From NCBI GenBank assembly GCA_009787405.1, contig WRGA01000125.1, positions 1 through 64,000 of the forward strand: DNA of 64,000 nt, in the 5' to 3' direction. Of the stretch, positions 17,109-25,685 are shown one piece after another (position 1 is the stretch's first letter; each line of letters begins with the position of its first letter). The stretch comes from Candidatus Azobacteroides sp. (lineage in GTDB: Bacteria; Bacteroidota; Bacteroidia; Bacteroidales; WRGA01). The notes under the pieces are model-generated. The model worked only from the letters and a program-made list of their open reading frames with translations, did no database searches and had not been told where the DNA came from. The position numbers and the translations under genes are program-made.

Positions 17109-17993
17109 TTATTTTACCAGAATGGCAGCAGCTTTGCCGTTGTATTTTACAATGTAAAGCCCTTTCAAGTTTCCGTTTTGTGCGGTAACATTCAAGCCGG
17201 CCGGATTGTAGATCACAAAGTTTTCTGCCGAACACCGGATTGTGCCGTTAACTGCACTCAGATCAATACCGTCGGAGATACTGTTAATGGAAGAAGGCCC
17301 GGTCGGTACTGCACTCAATTTTTCCGGATCATCATCCGCAGCAGCCGGATCGAATGTAATCGTAACGGTAGAGTTATCTTCTGCAACTGTTACAGTTTTG
17401 TCTTGATATGATCCCGGATATTCATACGCTGAATACGAATGGTTTCCCACTACCTTATACTTATATTCTCCGGCAGCTATACCGGTATACGTTTTTGTCC
17501 AAACATTGCCGTTTTGTACCATATCGTTGGCAACAGCCGCAGGTTCATCTTGTTCTCCACAGAGGCCCGCATCTCCAACCACCGTATACATCGAAATTAC
17601 TAATTCTCCAAAACCGATGCTAGAAGACAATCTTATGTTTGTTCCGTCAAAGCTAATTGTGATATCGGCTGTACCTCCTATAGTAAAACCGATATTTCCT
17701 CCGGAAGGAGCTGTAACACCGGGTACTTTACATTCTTCTGCAACATACTCCCCACCGTACCATGTAGTACTGCCGTTTGTCACTTTAAAAGCGTATGTTC
17801 CGGCTTCCACGCCGGAGAATGTCACAGATGGAGGATTTTGGGTCATATCCATAGGGCTACCATCCACCGTCCAATATTTTCCATCACACCAGGAATTTCC
17901 GGCTGCACCATCACCTGCTACATAATACGTTTGAGCCCACATGCCCACTGCGGCAAAAACTGCCATTGTCAAAAGTAAAAGTTTCTTTTTCAT
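17109..17993 (-). CDS. Secreted protein with starch-binding-like modules and T9SS-like C-terminus
   Basis: A 294-residue protein with a signal peptide (cut near MWAQ, residue 20). Two beta-sandwich modules follow. Residues ~22-130 contain TYYVAGDGAAGNSW and AGTYAFKVTNGSTTWYGG. Residues ~135-220 contain YTVVGDAGLCG, AAGEYKYKVVGNHSY and VAEDNSTVTITFDP. These recall the X25/E-set modules of bacterial pullulanases and amylases. The last ~60 residues, ending NPAGLNVTAQNGNLKGLYIVKYNGKAAAILVK in two blocks, look like a T9SS type A sorting domain. No catalytic domain is present. It may be a surface starch-binding accessory; this is inference, and it lies 13 kb from the sus genes. Confidence 0.7.
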   Translation of the reverse strand: MKKKLLLLTMAVFAAVGMWAQTYYVAGDGAAGNSWCDGKYWTVDGSPMDMTQNPPSVTFSGVEAGTYAFKVTNGSTTWYGGEYVAEECKVPGVTAPSGGNIGFTIGGTADITISFDGTNIRLSSSIGFGELVISMYTVVGDAGLCGEQDEPAAVANDMVQNGNVWTKTYTGIAAGEYKYKVVGNHSYSAYEYPGSYQDKTVTVAEDNSTVTITFDPAAADDDPEKLSAVPTGPSSINSISDGIDLSAVNGTIRCSAENFVIYNPAGLNVTAQNGNLKGLYIVKYNGKAAAILVK

Positions 17994-18540
17994 AACTCTA
18001 AAAATTTAATGAATTAATATTATACGAGACTTCCAAAAACGGATTTATTTTTCAAAAGAGCCGAAGTCTTTTAAAACTCCATGAAAAATCTTTACAAAAG
18101 AAGTAAAATATATGATTAACACAAGTTAAATCTAACTAAAATATATAAAAATAGCAAAATATCAGGATTTTGATTGATTTTAAGTCATTAATAATCTTTC
18201 GGTTAACCAATAAAACTCCGTAAAATACCGATGCAAATATAGTAAATTATTTCAAACCGTAATCTCAAAATTTTCGATGTTGAATCATTTTCAAAAGTAA
18301 TGAAATTATTCCGTTTGCATCTTCACCCCAAATGCGTCCGCCCGAATGTAGAGACGCAGCATATCCCGGCTGCCGGAGCCTGACCCGATATACAGTAGAC
18401 GAGTAAACAAGTTGACGAGTTTCGGATGCCACAAGGCAAACTTGTCTACTCGTTTACTTGTTTACTCGTCTACTGTAAAAAAACAACTTAAAGTTAAACT
18501 TTATAAACTTCAGGGAAAAAGCAGTTGACAGGAAAGAGCG
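17994..18540. other. Intergenic region with a long hairpin upstream of radC
   Basis: Between divergent starts. 17994-18300 is AT-rich with no recognised feature. 18348-18360 has one arm of a GTAGAGACGC repeat without its partner. 18391-18477 forms a long perfect inverted repeat. No gene was found. Confidence 0.6.
18391..18477. repeat. Long perfect inverted repeat
   Basis: The 21-nt arm at 18391-18411 (TACAGTAGACGAGTAAACAA plus G) is the exact reverse complement of 18457-18477. The 45-nt loop contains a related inner pair (GTTGACGAGTTT and AAACTTGTCTACTCG). No T-run follows, so it is not a standard terminator. Confidence 0.8.
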
Positions 18541-18557
18541 TACTTTTGTCCTGTCAA
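18525..18557 (+). promoter_or_regulatory. radC -7 box inside an operator-like palindrome
   Basis: TACTTTTG at 18541-18548 fits the -7 consensus. It lies between the perfect 9-bp inverted repeats TTGACAGGA (18525-18533) and TCCTGTCAA (18549-18557). The arrangement would let a dimeric repressor cover the promoter. It could also form an RNA hairpin if transcription starts further upstream. Confidence 0.45.
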
Positions 18558-18623
18558 TGCCGTTTCTCCAAAGACCGCAATCATCGGAAAAAGAGAACCG
18601 AAAATTATAAACATCATGCTTTG

Positions 18624-19319
18624 ATGGAAGAGTATAAAAAATTGAATATCAGTGATTGGGCCGAAGAAGATCGTCCTCGGGAAAAATTGATGGCAAAAGG
18701 AGTTGTTTCATTGAGCGATGCAGAACTTCTGGCAATTTTAATCGGATCGGGAAATCGCGATGAAACGGCAGTCGAACTTTGTCAAAGAATATTGCAATGT
18801 AATGAAAATGACCTGAATAAATTAGCCAAACGATCGCCGGAAGATTTATGCAAATACAAAGGTATAGGCGAAGCAAAAGCGATCAGCATTATCGCGGCAT
18901 TGGAAATCGGACGAAGGAGAAGGCATGATTTGGCCGTACAAAAGAAAAAAATTATCGGCGGTAAAGATGTCTACGAGTATTTTCATCCGATTGTCAACGA
19001 TCTGCCTTACGAAGAACTTTGGGTATTGATGCTGGACCGGGGGCGTCAAATCATCGATAAAAAGAAAATCAGTCAGGGTGGAGTATCCGAAACGGTTGCC
19101 GACATCCGATTGGTCATGAAAGCGGCTATAGAATCTTTGGCCTCAAACATCATTCTCTGCCACAATCATCCTTCGGGGCAGGTTTTGCCGAGCACACAGG
19201 ATGATATTCTGACTAAAAAACTGAGGGATGCCGGCAGAATCATGAACATCAACTTGGCCGATCATGTGATCATCGCCGAAAACTTATTTTTCAGTTACGC
19301 CGAAGAAGGGCGGATATGA
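18624..19319 (+). CDS. radC: RadC family JAB/MPN domain protein
   Basis: A 231-residue protein. Residues ~1-95 hold the UPF0758 N-terminal helix-hairpin-helix-like part (REKLMAKGVVSLSDAELLAILIGSG). The C-terminal MPN domain (~100-228) keeps the zinc-metalloprotease residues: a Glu in SQGGVSETVAD and HNHPSGQVLPSTQDD, the HxHx7D motif. RadC proteins were once linked to DNA repair, but the cellular role is unsettled. The start MEEYKKLNISDWAEEDRPRE is the conserved family start; an ATG 99 nt upstream lies in the promoter palindrome and was rejected. The ABC-F gene follows after 71 bp, with a hairpin and its own -7 box between. Confidence 0.92.
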   Translation: MEEYKKLNISDWAEEDRPREKLMAKGVVSLSDAELLAILIGSGNRDETAVELCQRILQCNENDLNKLAKRSPEDLCKYKGIGEAKAISIIAALEIGRRRRHDLAVQKKKIIGGKDVYEYFHPIVNDLPYEELWVLMLDRGRQIIDKKKISQGGVSETVADIRLVMKAAIESLASNIILCHNHPSGQVLPSTQDDILTKKLRDAGRIMNINLADHVIIAENLFFSYAEEGRI

Positions 19320-19320
19320 A

Positions 19321-19343
19321 TCCTGCCGGACAGTCCGGCAGGA
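19321..19343 (+). terminator. Hairpin after radC
   Basis: TCCTGCCGGA and TCCGGCAGGA form a perfect 10-bp GC-rich stem with a 3-nt loop, starting 2 nt after the radC stop. The T-run after it is poor (ACCTGGTTTGTTTC), so it may be a weak terminator or a REP-like hairpin. Confidence 0.5.
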
Positions 19344-19365
19344 ACCTGGTTTGTTTCAAAAAGTT

Positions 19366-19373
19366 TATCTTTG
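19366..19373 (+). promoter_or_regulatory. -7 box for the ABC-F gene
   Basis: TATCTTTG fits TAnnTTTG. The implied transcript start near 19380 sits just before the ATG at 19391 and rules out the frame's earlier ATG at 19316. Confidence 0.45.
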
Positions 19374-19390
19374 CATCAAAATCGGTAAAT

Positions 19391-21271
19391 ATGGTTATCT
19401 ATCTGCAGGCAAACGGATTGACAAAGTCTTTCGGAAATTTGATTTTATTCGAAAATTTATCGTTGAATCTTCCGGAAGGACAACGAACGGCTCTGATTGC
19501 AAAAAACGGTTCGGGAAAAACCACGTTATTGAATATTCTTGCGGGAAAAGAGGATTATGACACGGGTGAAGTCGTTTTCAAACAAGGAATCCGAACCGGA
19601 TATTTGGAACAAGATCCTCAATTTCCCGAAAACATAAGCGTTTTGGACGCCTGCTTTCATTCGCCCGACGAGACCGTCCGGTTAATTGCGGCTTATGAAA
19701 AAGCTGTTGCTTCCGGCGATCATGCTGAAACCGACCGGCTTCTGCCTCAAATGGATCGGTTGCATGCATGGAATTACGAACAAAAAGCCAAGCAGATTCT
19801 TTCCAAACTGAAAATCACAAATTTCAGTCAACCGGTCAAAGAACTTTCGGGCGGACAATTAAAGCGGGTCGCTCTGGCCGGTGTGCTGATTTCGGAACCC
19901 GATTTGTTGATTTTGGATGAACCGACCAATCATTTGGATTTGGAAATGACCGAATGGCTCGAAGATTATCTCAAACGCGGCAACCGCAGTTTGTTGATGG
20001 TGACTCACGACCGGTATTTTTTGGACCGGGTTTGTAATGAAATCATCGAAATAGACAACCGTCAACTTTTCCGGTACAAAGGAAATTACAGTTATTATCT
20101 CGAAAAAAGACAGGAACGGGTGGAGTCGGAATCGGCGGAATCGGAACGGGCCGGCAATCTGTTTCGCAAAGAGTTGGATTGGATGCGCCGTCAACCTCAG
20201 GCTCGCGCGACAAAAGCCAAATCGCGCAAAGATGCTTTTTACGAATTGGAGGAAAAGGTGAAGCAACGTACCGGAACGGAAAACGTGAAGTTGGAGGTCA
20301 AAGCGTCTTATATCGGATCCAAAATATTTGAAGCCGAACATGTGTACAAAAGTTACGGGGATTTGAAAATTCTCGAGGATTTCAATTATATCTTTTCCCG
20401 ATACGAGAAAATGGGAATCATCGGCAACAACGGAACGGGAAAATCCACCTTCATTAAAATTCTGACGGGAAAAATCGCTCCCGACAAAGGAACAATCAAT
20501 ATCGGGGAAACCGTAAAATTCGGTTATTACAGTCAGGACGGATTGCAATTCAACAATCAAATGAAAGTGATTGATGTTATTCGCGACATCGCCGAAGAGA
20601 TTTCTTTGGGGGACGGAAAACGACTGTCGGCGTCTCAATTTCTGCAACATTTTTTATTTACTCCCGAAACGCAATACAGTTATGTTTATAAATTAAGCGG
20701 AGGAGAAAAACGGCGATTGTATTTGTGTTCGATTTTAATTCAAAATCCCAACTTTTTGGTGCTTGATGAACCGACCAATGATTTGGATATTGTTACGTTG
20801 AATATTCTGGAGGAATACCTGCAAAGTTTTAAAGGTTGCGTGATTGTTGTTTCTCACGACCGGTATTTTATGGATAAAGTCGTCGATCATTTACTGGTTT
20901 TTAACGGAAATGCCGACATCAAAAGTTTTCCGGGAAATTACAGCGATTACCGGGAATGGAAATACGAGCGGGAACGAAACGAGAAAACGGAGCAGGCGGG
21001 GAAATCGCCCGGAAAAGAAAAAGCAACGATCAAATCCGAAAAAAATTCACCGGAAAAGAAAAAACTTTCCTTCAAAGAAAAAAAAGAATTTGAAAATCTG
21101 AGCGTCGAAATAGAGGCATTGGAACAGGAAAAACGGGATTCGGAAAAAAAATTGAGCTCCGGAAATTTATCGCCGGATGAATTAATGTCATATTCAACCC
21201 GCATCAGCGAATTAATCGGCATGATCGATGAAAAATCTTTTCGTTGGCTGGAATTGAGCGAATTAATGTAA
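19391..21271 (+). CDS. ABC-F family ATPase
   Basis: A 626-residue soluble protein with two ABC cassettes and no membrane domain, the layout of ABC-F translation factors that act at the ribosomal E-site. Cassette 1 has Walker A KNGSGKTT (about residue 38), signature LSGGQLKR and Walker B DEPTNHLD. Cassette 2 has NNGTGKST, LSGGEKRR and DEPTNDLD. Between them is the linker (about 245-310) rich in Lys/Arg. The C-terminal ~80 residues are a charged coiled coil (KKLSFKEKKEFENL and after), as in Uup-type members. A role in resolving stalled ribosomes or DNA structures is likely, and antibiotic resistance cannot be inferred. A GTTAAGAG tract follows the stop directly. Confidence 0.9.
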   Translation: MVIYLQANGLTKSFGNLILFENLSLNLPEGQRTALIAKNGSGKTTLLNILAGKEDYDTGEVVFKQGIRTGYLEQDPQFPENISVLDACFHSPDETVRLIAAYEKAVASGDHAETDRLLPQMDRLHAWNYEQKAKQILSKLKITNFSQPVKELSGGQLKRVALAGVLISEPDLLILDEPTNHLDLEMTEWLEDYLKRGNRSLLMVTHDRYFLDRVCNEIIEIDNRQLFRYKGNYSYYLEKRQERVESESAESERAGNLFRKELDWMRRQPQARATKAKSRKDAFYELEEKVKQRTGTENVKLEVKASYIGSKIFEAEHVYKSYGDLKILEDFNYIFSRYEKMGIIGNNGTGKSTFIKILTGKIAPDKGTINIGETVKFGYYSQDGLQFNNQMKVIDVIRDIAEEISLGDGKRLSASQFLQHFLFTPETQYSYVYKLSGGEKRRLYLCSILIQNPNFLVLDEPTNDLDIVTLNILEEYLQSFKGCVIVVSHDRYFMDKVVDHLLVFNGNADIKSFPGNYSDYREWKYERERNEKTEQAGKSPGKEKATIKSEKNSPEKKKLSFKEKKEFENLSVEIEALEQEKRDSEKKLSSGNLSPDELMSYSTRISELIGMIDEKSFRWLELSELM

Positions 21272-21922
21272 AAAAGTTAAGAGTTAAGAATTGAGAGGAT
21301 GGCATTTGACTCCGGTACTAATAAAAATCCGAAAACAGTGAATATCGCCCTATTCCCAAAATCTGTGTCATCCGTGTCATCCGGGCGGGATAATCTGTTG
21401 AACCTCGCACGGATTTCACAGATTTCACAGATTTTTTTATTGAAAATCGACAGAATCAAATAGAAAAGGGCGATAACCCTACTAATAAAAATCCGAAAAC
21501 AGTGAATATCACCCGATTCCCAAAATCTGTGTCATCCGTGTCATCTGTGAGGGATAATCTGTTAAGGTTCGCACGGATTTCACAGATTCCACGGATTTTT
21601 TAATTGAAAATCGACGAAGTCACATAGAAAAGGGCGATAACCCCGTACTAATAAAAATCCGAAAACAGTAAATATCACCCGATTCCCAAAATCTGTGTCA
21701 TCCGTGTCATCTGTGCGGGATAATCTGTTGAGGTTCGCACGGATTTCACTGATTTCACAGATTTTTTAATCGAAAATCGACGGAGTCAAATAGAAAAGGG
21801 CGATCACCCGGTACTAATAAAAATCCGAAAACAGTGAATATCACCCGATTTCCAAAATCTGTGTCATCCGTGTCATCTGTGAGGGATAAGTTGATTTTCA
21901 CTTCGTCAAATTCGAACAGTTT
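21272..21922. other. Intergenic region filled by a tandem repeat
   Basis: Apart from a GTTAAGAGTTAAGAATT tract at 21277-21293, almost the whole interval is a 165-bp tandem array. No gene was found. Confidence 0.75.
21317..21890. repeat. 165-bp tandem repeat, three full units and one half
   Basis: Units start with ACTAATAAAAATCCGAAAAC at 21317, 21481, 21647 and 21813, so the periods are 164, 166 and 166 bp; the last unit stops near 21890. Each unit carries AAATCTGTGTCATCCGTG with a third copy of the 9-nt pattern (TCTGTGTCA, TCCGTGTCA), then about 30 bp later the inverse arm CACGGATTTCACAGATTT. Each full unit can therefore form a hairpin with arms of about 27 bp. Units differ by scattered substitutions. 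Confidence 0.88.
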
Positions 21923-23113
21923 CTAATAAACCGGCACCATTTTTAAAATTCCGTTATTACTTGTAACTCCACTGACAAAAAGTCCGTATTTTGTTGGAAT
22001 CGCGGTGTCGATATTTCCGTTGAAATCGGCTTGAACATCATCCCATGCTTGAGTCTCGTTATTATAAACAACGATTTTCATACCGAACAGATACAAACGA
22101 CCCTGATATTCCGCAATTTCACTGAAATAACCGTAACTTGACGACAGTACAAGGTCGAATGCCGTTCCCGCATCGTTCAACTTCATCAGCCCTCCGCTTC
22201 CGAAAAAATACAGCATGTTGCCGGCGACTTTCAATTTTCCGGCTTCCGGAGTAATCTGATCGAAAGAACTACCGTTCCACACAAATGTTCCGTTTTGTCC
22301 TGTCGTGTACATTTTATCATTGTATTCGGCTAAATTGTAAACTCCATAGTCCAGATTGGTCGCCACCACTTCTTGTCGGTCATTATCCCAACGCATTACT
22401 CCGTAATTATCGGAAACGTGGCTTGCTCCGGCCCCGAAAAACACATTATTTTCGTCCAACGCTTCAATGGAATACCAACATCCGAGAGTTTGATTGGTAG
22501 AAACACAGTAGGTTCCGTTCCATTTGAATATTCCGTTTCCATTTGTTCCCGCACCCGCAAAAAAGTTGGAAGTGCTGCCGCCCAATGCTCCGGCATAATC
22601 GGTGGTCGTCCACCACAATGACCAATAATAATTGTCATCGCCTAATTGAACGAGTATACCTGTCGGACAGGTGATCAAAAGACTTCCTCCGCATGCTCTC
22701 ATCGTCGGATAACTGTATGCACTTTCGGGCATTCCGGGAACTGTCTCCCAATTGCCGTTTTTATATTCGACTATCCCATCAATGGTGTTCGTTGCAAAAA
22801 GGCGGTCGCCATACAGCGCATATCCGTCCCAACTTCCCGAATTGATATTGGTGGATTTAAACGAAAGCGTACCTGTTTTATCATCCACAAAAACAACACT
22901 GTCGATTTGCGCCACGGCATTTTGATAAATAACCGCTTCCCCGTCGTACAATACAAAAGTATTATCATCGGGAAACTCGATATGATGTTGATCCGTAAGC
23001 GGAAAATTAACCACTTCTTTGTTATCCAAGCAGATCAAAATTTCTCTTTCTTGAGCGCTTACTCCTGCAAGGCTTAAAACTACAACCGTCAATAGTAATA
23101 ATATCTTTTTCAT
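21923..23113 (-). CDS. Secreted propeller-like protein (paralogue of 6728-7987)
   Basis: A 396-residue protein with a signal peptide (cut near VSAQ, residue 21). Residues ~22-80 form a small beta-rich module (REILICLDNKEVVNF, AQIDSVVF) like that in the next upstream protein. Residues ~85-396 carry propeller-type repeats (GIVEYKNGNW, IFKWNGTYC, VMRWDNDRQE, TFVWNGSSF, IVVYNNETQAW) and align with the lipoprotein at 6728-7987 to its last residues. Unlike that protein it has no lipobox, and it has no T9SS sorting domain. It lies 12 nt after the gene for a small T9SS-sorting-domain protein, almost certainly in one operon. Function unknown. Confidence 0.8.
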   Translation of the reverse strand: MKKILLLLTVVVLSLAGVSAQEREILICLDNKEVVNFPLTDQHHIEFPDDNTFVLYDGEAVIYQNAVAQIDSVVFVDDKTGTLSFKSTNINSGSWDGYALYGDRLFATNTIDGIVEYKNGNWETVPGMPESAYSYPTMRACGGSLLITCPTGILVQLGDDNYYWSLWWTTTDYAGALGGSTSNFFAGAGTNGNGIFKWNGTYCVSTNQTLGCWYSIEALDENNVFFGAGASHVSDNYGVMRWDNDRQEVVATNLDYGVYNLAEYNDKMYTTGQNGTFVWNGSSFDQITPEAGKLKVAGNMLYFFGSGGLMKLNDAGTAFDLVLSSSYGYFSEIAEYQGRLYLFGMKIVVYNNETQAWDDVQADFNGNIDTAIPTKYGLFVSGVTSNNGILKMVPVY

Positions 23114-23125
23114 TTATCCTTCCCT

Positions 23126-23614
23126 TTATTTTTTAATAATTTTTTGAGTCATGCCACCGACCCGCAACAAATAAAATCCTCCCGCCAAAGAAGACACATC
23201 TTTCGACACCGTTGTATCAGACGTTTCAAACACCAGCAATAAACGTCCTTGCAAGTCGAGAATTTCAACTTTACCGATCGGCGTCGTTGACTGAATGTTC
23301 AGTACATCTTTCACCGGATTCGGATAAATCAGACAATTACCGGCCGCAACCGAAACATCCGCTATTCCGTTCGTTCCTGCGGCAAAATACACGGAAGTCT
23401 GCGACAACGAAGCAGTAGAGAATGGTGAAACATCATTTTTTTTCACCACATTCAGCTTTCCTCCGGCAAAAGTCAATTTCCTGACATTGTCCAATGCGAT
23501 GGTTTCAACCGGAGAATCATTTATTTTGACAATCATATTATCCTGAGCTTTTGCAAAAGCGCAAACTCCGACAACAAATATCAAAAGCGCAACTGTTTTT
23601 TTTATCATACTCAT
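23126..23614 (-). CDS. Small secreted protein with T9SS type A sorting domain
   Basis: A 162-residue protein: signal peptide (about 1-23, ending FAKAQ), a short beta-rich segment (about 25-75, MIVKINDSPVETIALDNV) and a C-terminal T9SS type A sorting domain (about 90-162) with the typical YPNPVKDVLNIQS, KVEILDLQGRLL and GGFYLLRVGG motifs. T9SS cargo is carried over the outer membrane by this domain and usually attached to the surface. There is almost no cargo between signal and sorting domain, which is odd. The short segment resembles the N-terminus of the co-transcribed propeller protein, so the pair may have arisen by splitting or module exchange. Confidence 0.85.
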   Translation of the reverse strand: MSMIKKTVALLIFVVGVCAFAKAQDNMIVKINDSPVETIALDNVRKLTFAGGKLNVVKKNDVSPFSTASLSQTSVYFAAGTNGIADVSVAAGNCLIYPNPVKDVLNIQSTTPIGKVEILDLQGRLLLVFETSDTTVSKDVSSLAGGFYLLRVGGMTQKIIKK

Positions 23615-23818
23615 TAGTTTTAATTGAAATATTTACATTTTTTATTCCGATAATAACTTTTAAAGGCCGATTATCACACAACCCTTCTTAAAAAGAACCG
23701 ACAAAAGTATAAAAAAGTTTATAGATACACAACAATTATCAACTTTGTAACCAATCGTAGATACAGCCGTCAACAATAAAAATTCCGTTTTTTATATTAA
23801 TATCCGGTTAATTATCAC

Positions 23819-23826
23819 TACCTTTG
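23819..23826 (+). promoter_or_regulatory. -7 box for the DEAD-box helicase gene
   Basis: TACCTTTG fits TAnnTTTG and lies 21 nt before the ATG at 23848. No -33 TTTG is seen at 18-20 bp upstream. Confidence 0.4.
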
Positions 23827-23847
23827 CGCCCGAATCAAAAATTATAA

Positions 23848-25602
23848 ATGAAGACATTTGAAGAATTAGGCGTTGCACCGGATATTTTGCACGCCATAGA
23901 AGAGCTCGGGTATGAGAATCCGATGCCCGTACAAGAACAAGTTATCCCCTTTTTACTGCAAGGAACAAACAGCGATTTAATAGCGCTGGCACAAACCGGA
24001 ACCGGAAAGACTGCTGCATTCGGACTTCCGATTTTACAGAAAATTGATGTCAAAAACAAACAACCGCAAGCATTGATCTTATGTCCCACACGCGAACTTT
24101 GCCTGCAAATTGCCGGAGACCTCAGTGATTATTCCAAATACATCGACGGATTGCGTATTTTGCCGGTATATGGGGGATCGAGCATCGAAAGTCAGATCAA
24201 CACCTTGAAAAAAGGCGTTCATGTTGTCGTTGCCACTCCCGGACGGTTGGTGGATTTAATCAACCGCAAAACGGTGAAATTGTCGGGCGTTCAAAATGTT
24301 ATTTTGGATGAAGCCGACGAAATGTTGAACATGGGTTTCTCGGAAAGTATCGATGCTATTTTGGCGGAAGTTCCGACCGAAAAAAACACCTTGCTCTTTT
24401 CCGCGACCATGCCTCCCGAAATTGCCCGCATCACCAAAAAATACATGAAAGAAGCGGAGGAAATCGTCATCGGAACGAAAAATGAGGGCGCAAAAAATGT
24501 CAAGCATGTTTATTTCATGGTGCATGCAAAAGACAAATATTTGGCGCTCAAACGAATTGCCGATTATTATCCTAATATCTACGGTATTATTTTCTGCCGT
24601 ACCCGCAGGGAAACGCAGGAAATCGCCGATAAACTGATGCAGGACGGCTACAATGCCGACTCGTTGCACGGAGATTTGTCGCAGGCGCAACGTGACAGCG
24701 TGATGCAGAAATTCCGCATCCGCAACTTGCAATTGTTGGTGGCCACCGATGTGGCGGCCCGCGGATTGGATGTGGACGACTTGACGCACATCATCAATTA
24801 CGGATTGCCCGACGACATCGAATCGTACACGCACCGGAGCGGACGGACGGGACGTGCGGGAAAATCGGGTACATCCATTGCCATCATCCACGTAAAGGAA
24901 AAAGGTAAAGTTCGTGAAATCGAAAAAAATATCGGAAAAAAATTTGAAGCAAGACCAGTTCCTTCCGGAAGCCAGATTTGCGAAAAGCAGTTGTTCAATC
25001 TGGTCGATAAAATCGAGAAAGTGAAAGTCAATGAAGAAGAAATCGCCGCTTATCTTCCGCCCATCATCCGGAAATTGGAATGGTTGAGTCAGGAAGATTT
25101 GATCAAACGGATCGTCTCTTTCGAATTTGACCGATTGATTGATTATTATTCGTCGGCTAAAGAAATTGAACAGCCGGATGAAAGATCGGATCGCAAAAAA
25201 GACCGAGCCGATCATTTCGGATCGAAAGGCAGAGACAGGAACGGCGGCGGACGTCGATCGGCGGAAAGCGGATATGCCCGGATGTTTATCAATGTCGGAA
25301 AAACTGACGGACTGTATCCGAATGTTTTGATCGAGTTTATCAATCAAAATGTGCCGGGACGGGTTGCCATCGGAAAAATCGATTTGATGAAAACGTTCTC
25401 GTTCTTCGACGTGGAAGAACGCAGCGCCAAAACCGTAATGAAAGCGCTCTCCGGAGAGCAATTCATGGGCCGCAAGGTTTCGGTTGAAATCGCTCAAGAC
25501 AGCCCGTCGTCGGAAAGGGGTTCTTCGAGAAGCTCGAGAGGCGGCGGAGGCAGGTATCGCGGCGATGACCAATCAAACCGCGGCGGAAAGAAAAGATGGT
25601 AA
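23848..25602 (+). CDS. DEAD-box RNA helicase, DeaD/CsdA type
   Basis: A 584-residue ATP-dependent RNA helicase. RecA domain 1 has the Q motif, AQTGTGKT (about 49-56), PTREL, DEAD (154-157) and SAT. Domain 2 has ARGLDVDDLTHIINY and HRSGRTGRAGKSG. Residues ~480-555 form a DbpA/CsdA-type RNA-binding domain (YARMFINVGKTDGLYPN, IGKIDLMKTFSFFDVEE). The tail is Arg/Gly/Ser-rich (SSRGGGGRYRGDD), typical of RNA-chaperone ends. Known relatives act in ribosome assembly, mRNA decay and cold adaptation. It is a single gene diverging from the secreted-protein operon. The long open frames antisense to it are shadows. Confidence 0.92.
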   Translation: MKTFEELGVAPDILHAIEELGYENPMPVQEQVIPFLLQGTNSDLIALAQTGTGKTAAFGLPILQKIDVKNKQPQALILCPTRELCLQIAGDLSDYSKYIDGLRILPVYGGSSIESQINTLKKGVHVVVATPGRLVDLINRKTVKLSGVQNVILDEADEMLNMGFSESIDAILAEVPTEKNTLLFSATMPPEIARITKKYMKEAEEIVIGTKNEGAKNVKHVYFMVHAKDKYLALKRIADYYPNIYGIIFCRTRRETQEIADKLMQDGYNADSLHGDLSQAQRDSVMQKFRIRNLQLLVATDVAARGLDVDDLTHIINYGLPDDIESYTHRSGRTGRAGKSGTSIAIIHVKEKGKVREIEKNIGKKFEARPVPSGSQICEKQLFNLVDKIEKVKVNEEEIAAYLPPIIRKLEWLSQEDLIKRIVSFEFDRLIDYYSSAKEIEQPDERSDRKKDRADHFGSKGRDRNGGGRRSAESGYARMFINVGKTDGLYPNVLIEFINQNVPGRVAIGKIDLMKTFSFFDVEERSAKTVMKALSGEQFMGRKVSVEIAQDSPSSERGSSRSSRGGGGRYRGDDQSNRGGKKRW

Positions 25603-25614
25603 TCATCCTCATGT

Positions 25615-25663
25615 AAGTACCCGGCGTTTAAAATATAAACCGGTTTTTGCAATATACTTAATT
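25615..25663. repeat. Shortened CAAAGACG-family repeat end
   Basis: GTAAGTACCCGGC is joined directly to GTTTAAAATATAAACCGG and TTTTTGCAATATACTTA. These are the two ends of the longer copies at 57737-57880 and 60743-60855, so the middle part is missing here. It fills most of the gap between the helicase and ahcY. Confidence 0.6.
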
Positions 25664-25685
25664 AATTTTAATTATAAATTCGAAC

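Noticed and set aside
24256..25572. 438-codon open frame on the strand opposite the DEAD-box helicase
   Set aside because: It is fully antisense to a gene with every helicase motif, has a biased composition (Phe, Ile, Arg) and resembles no protein. It is a shadow frame.
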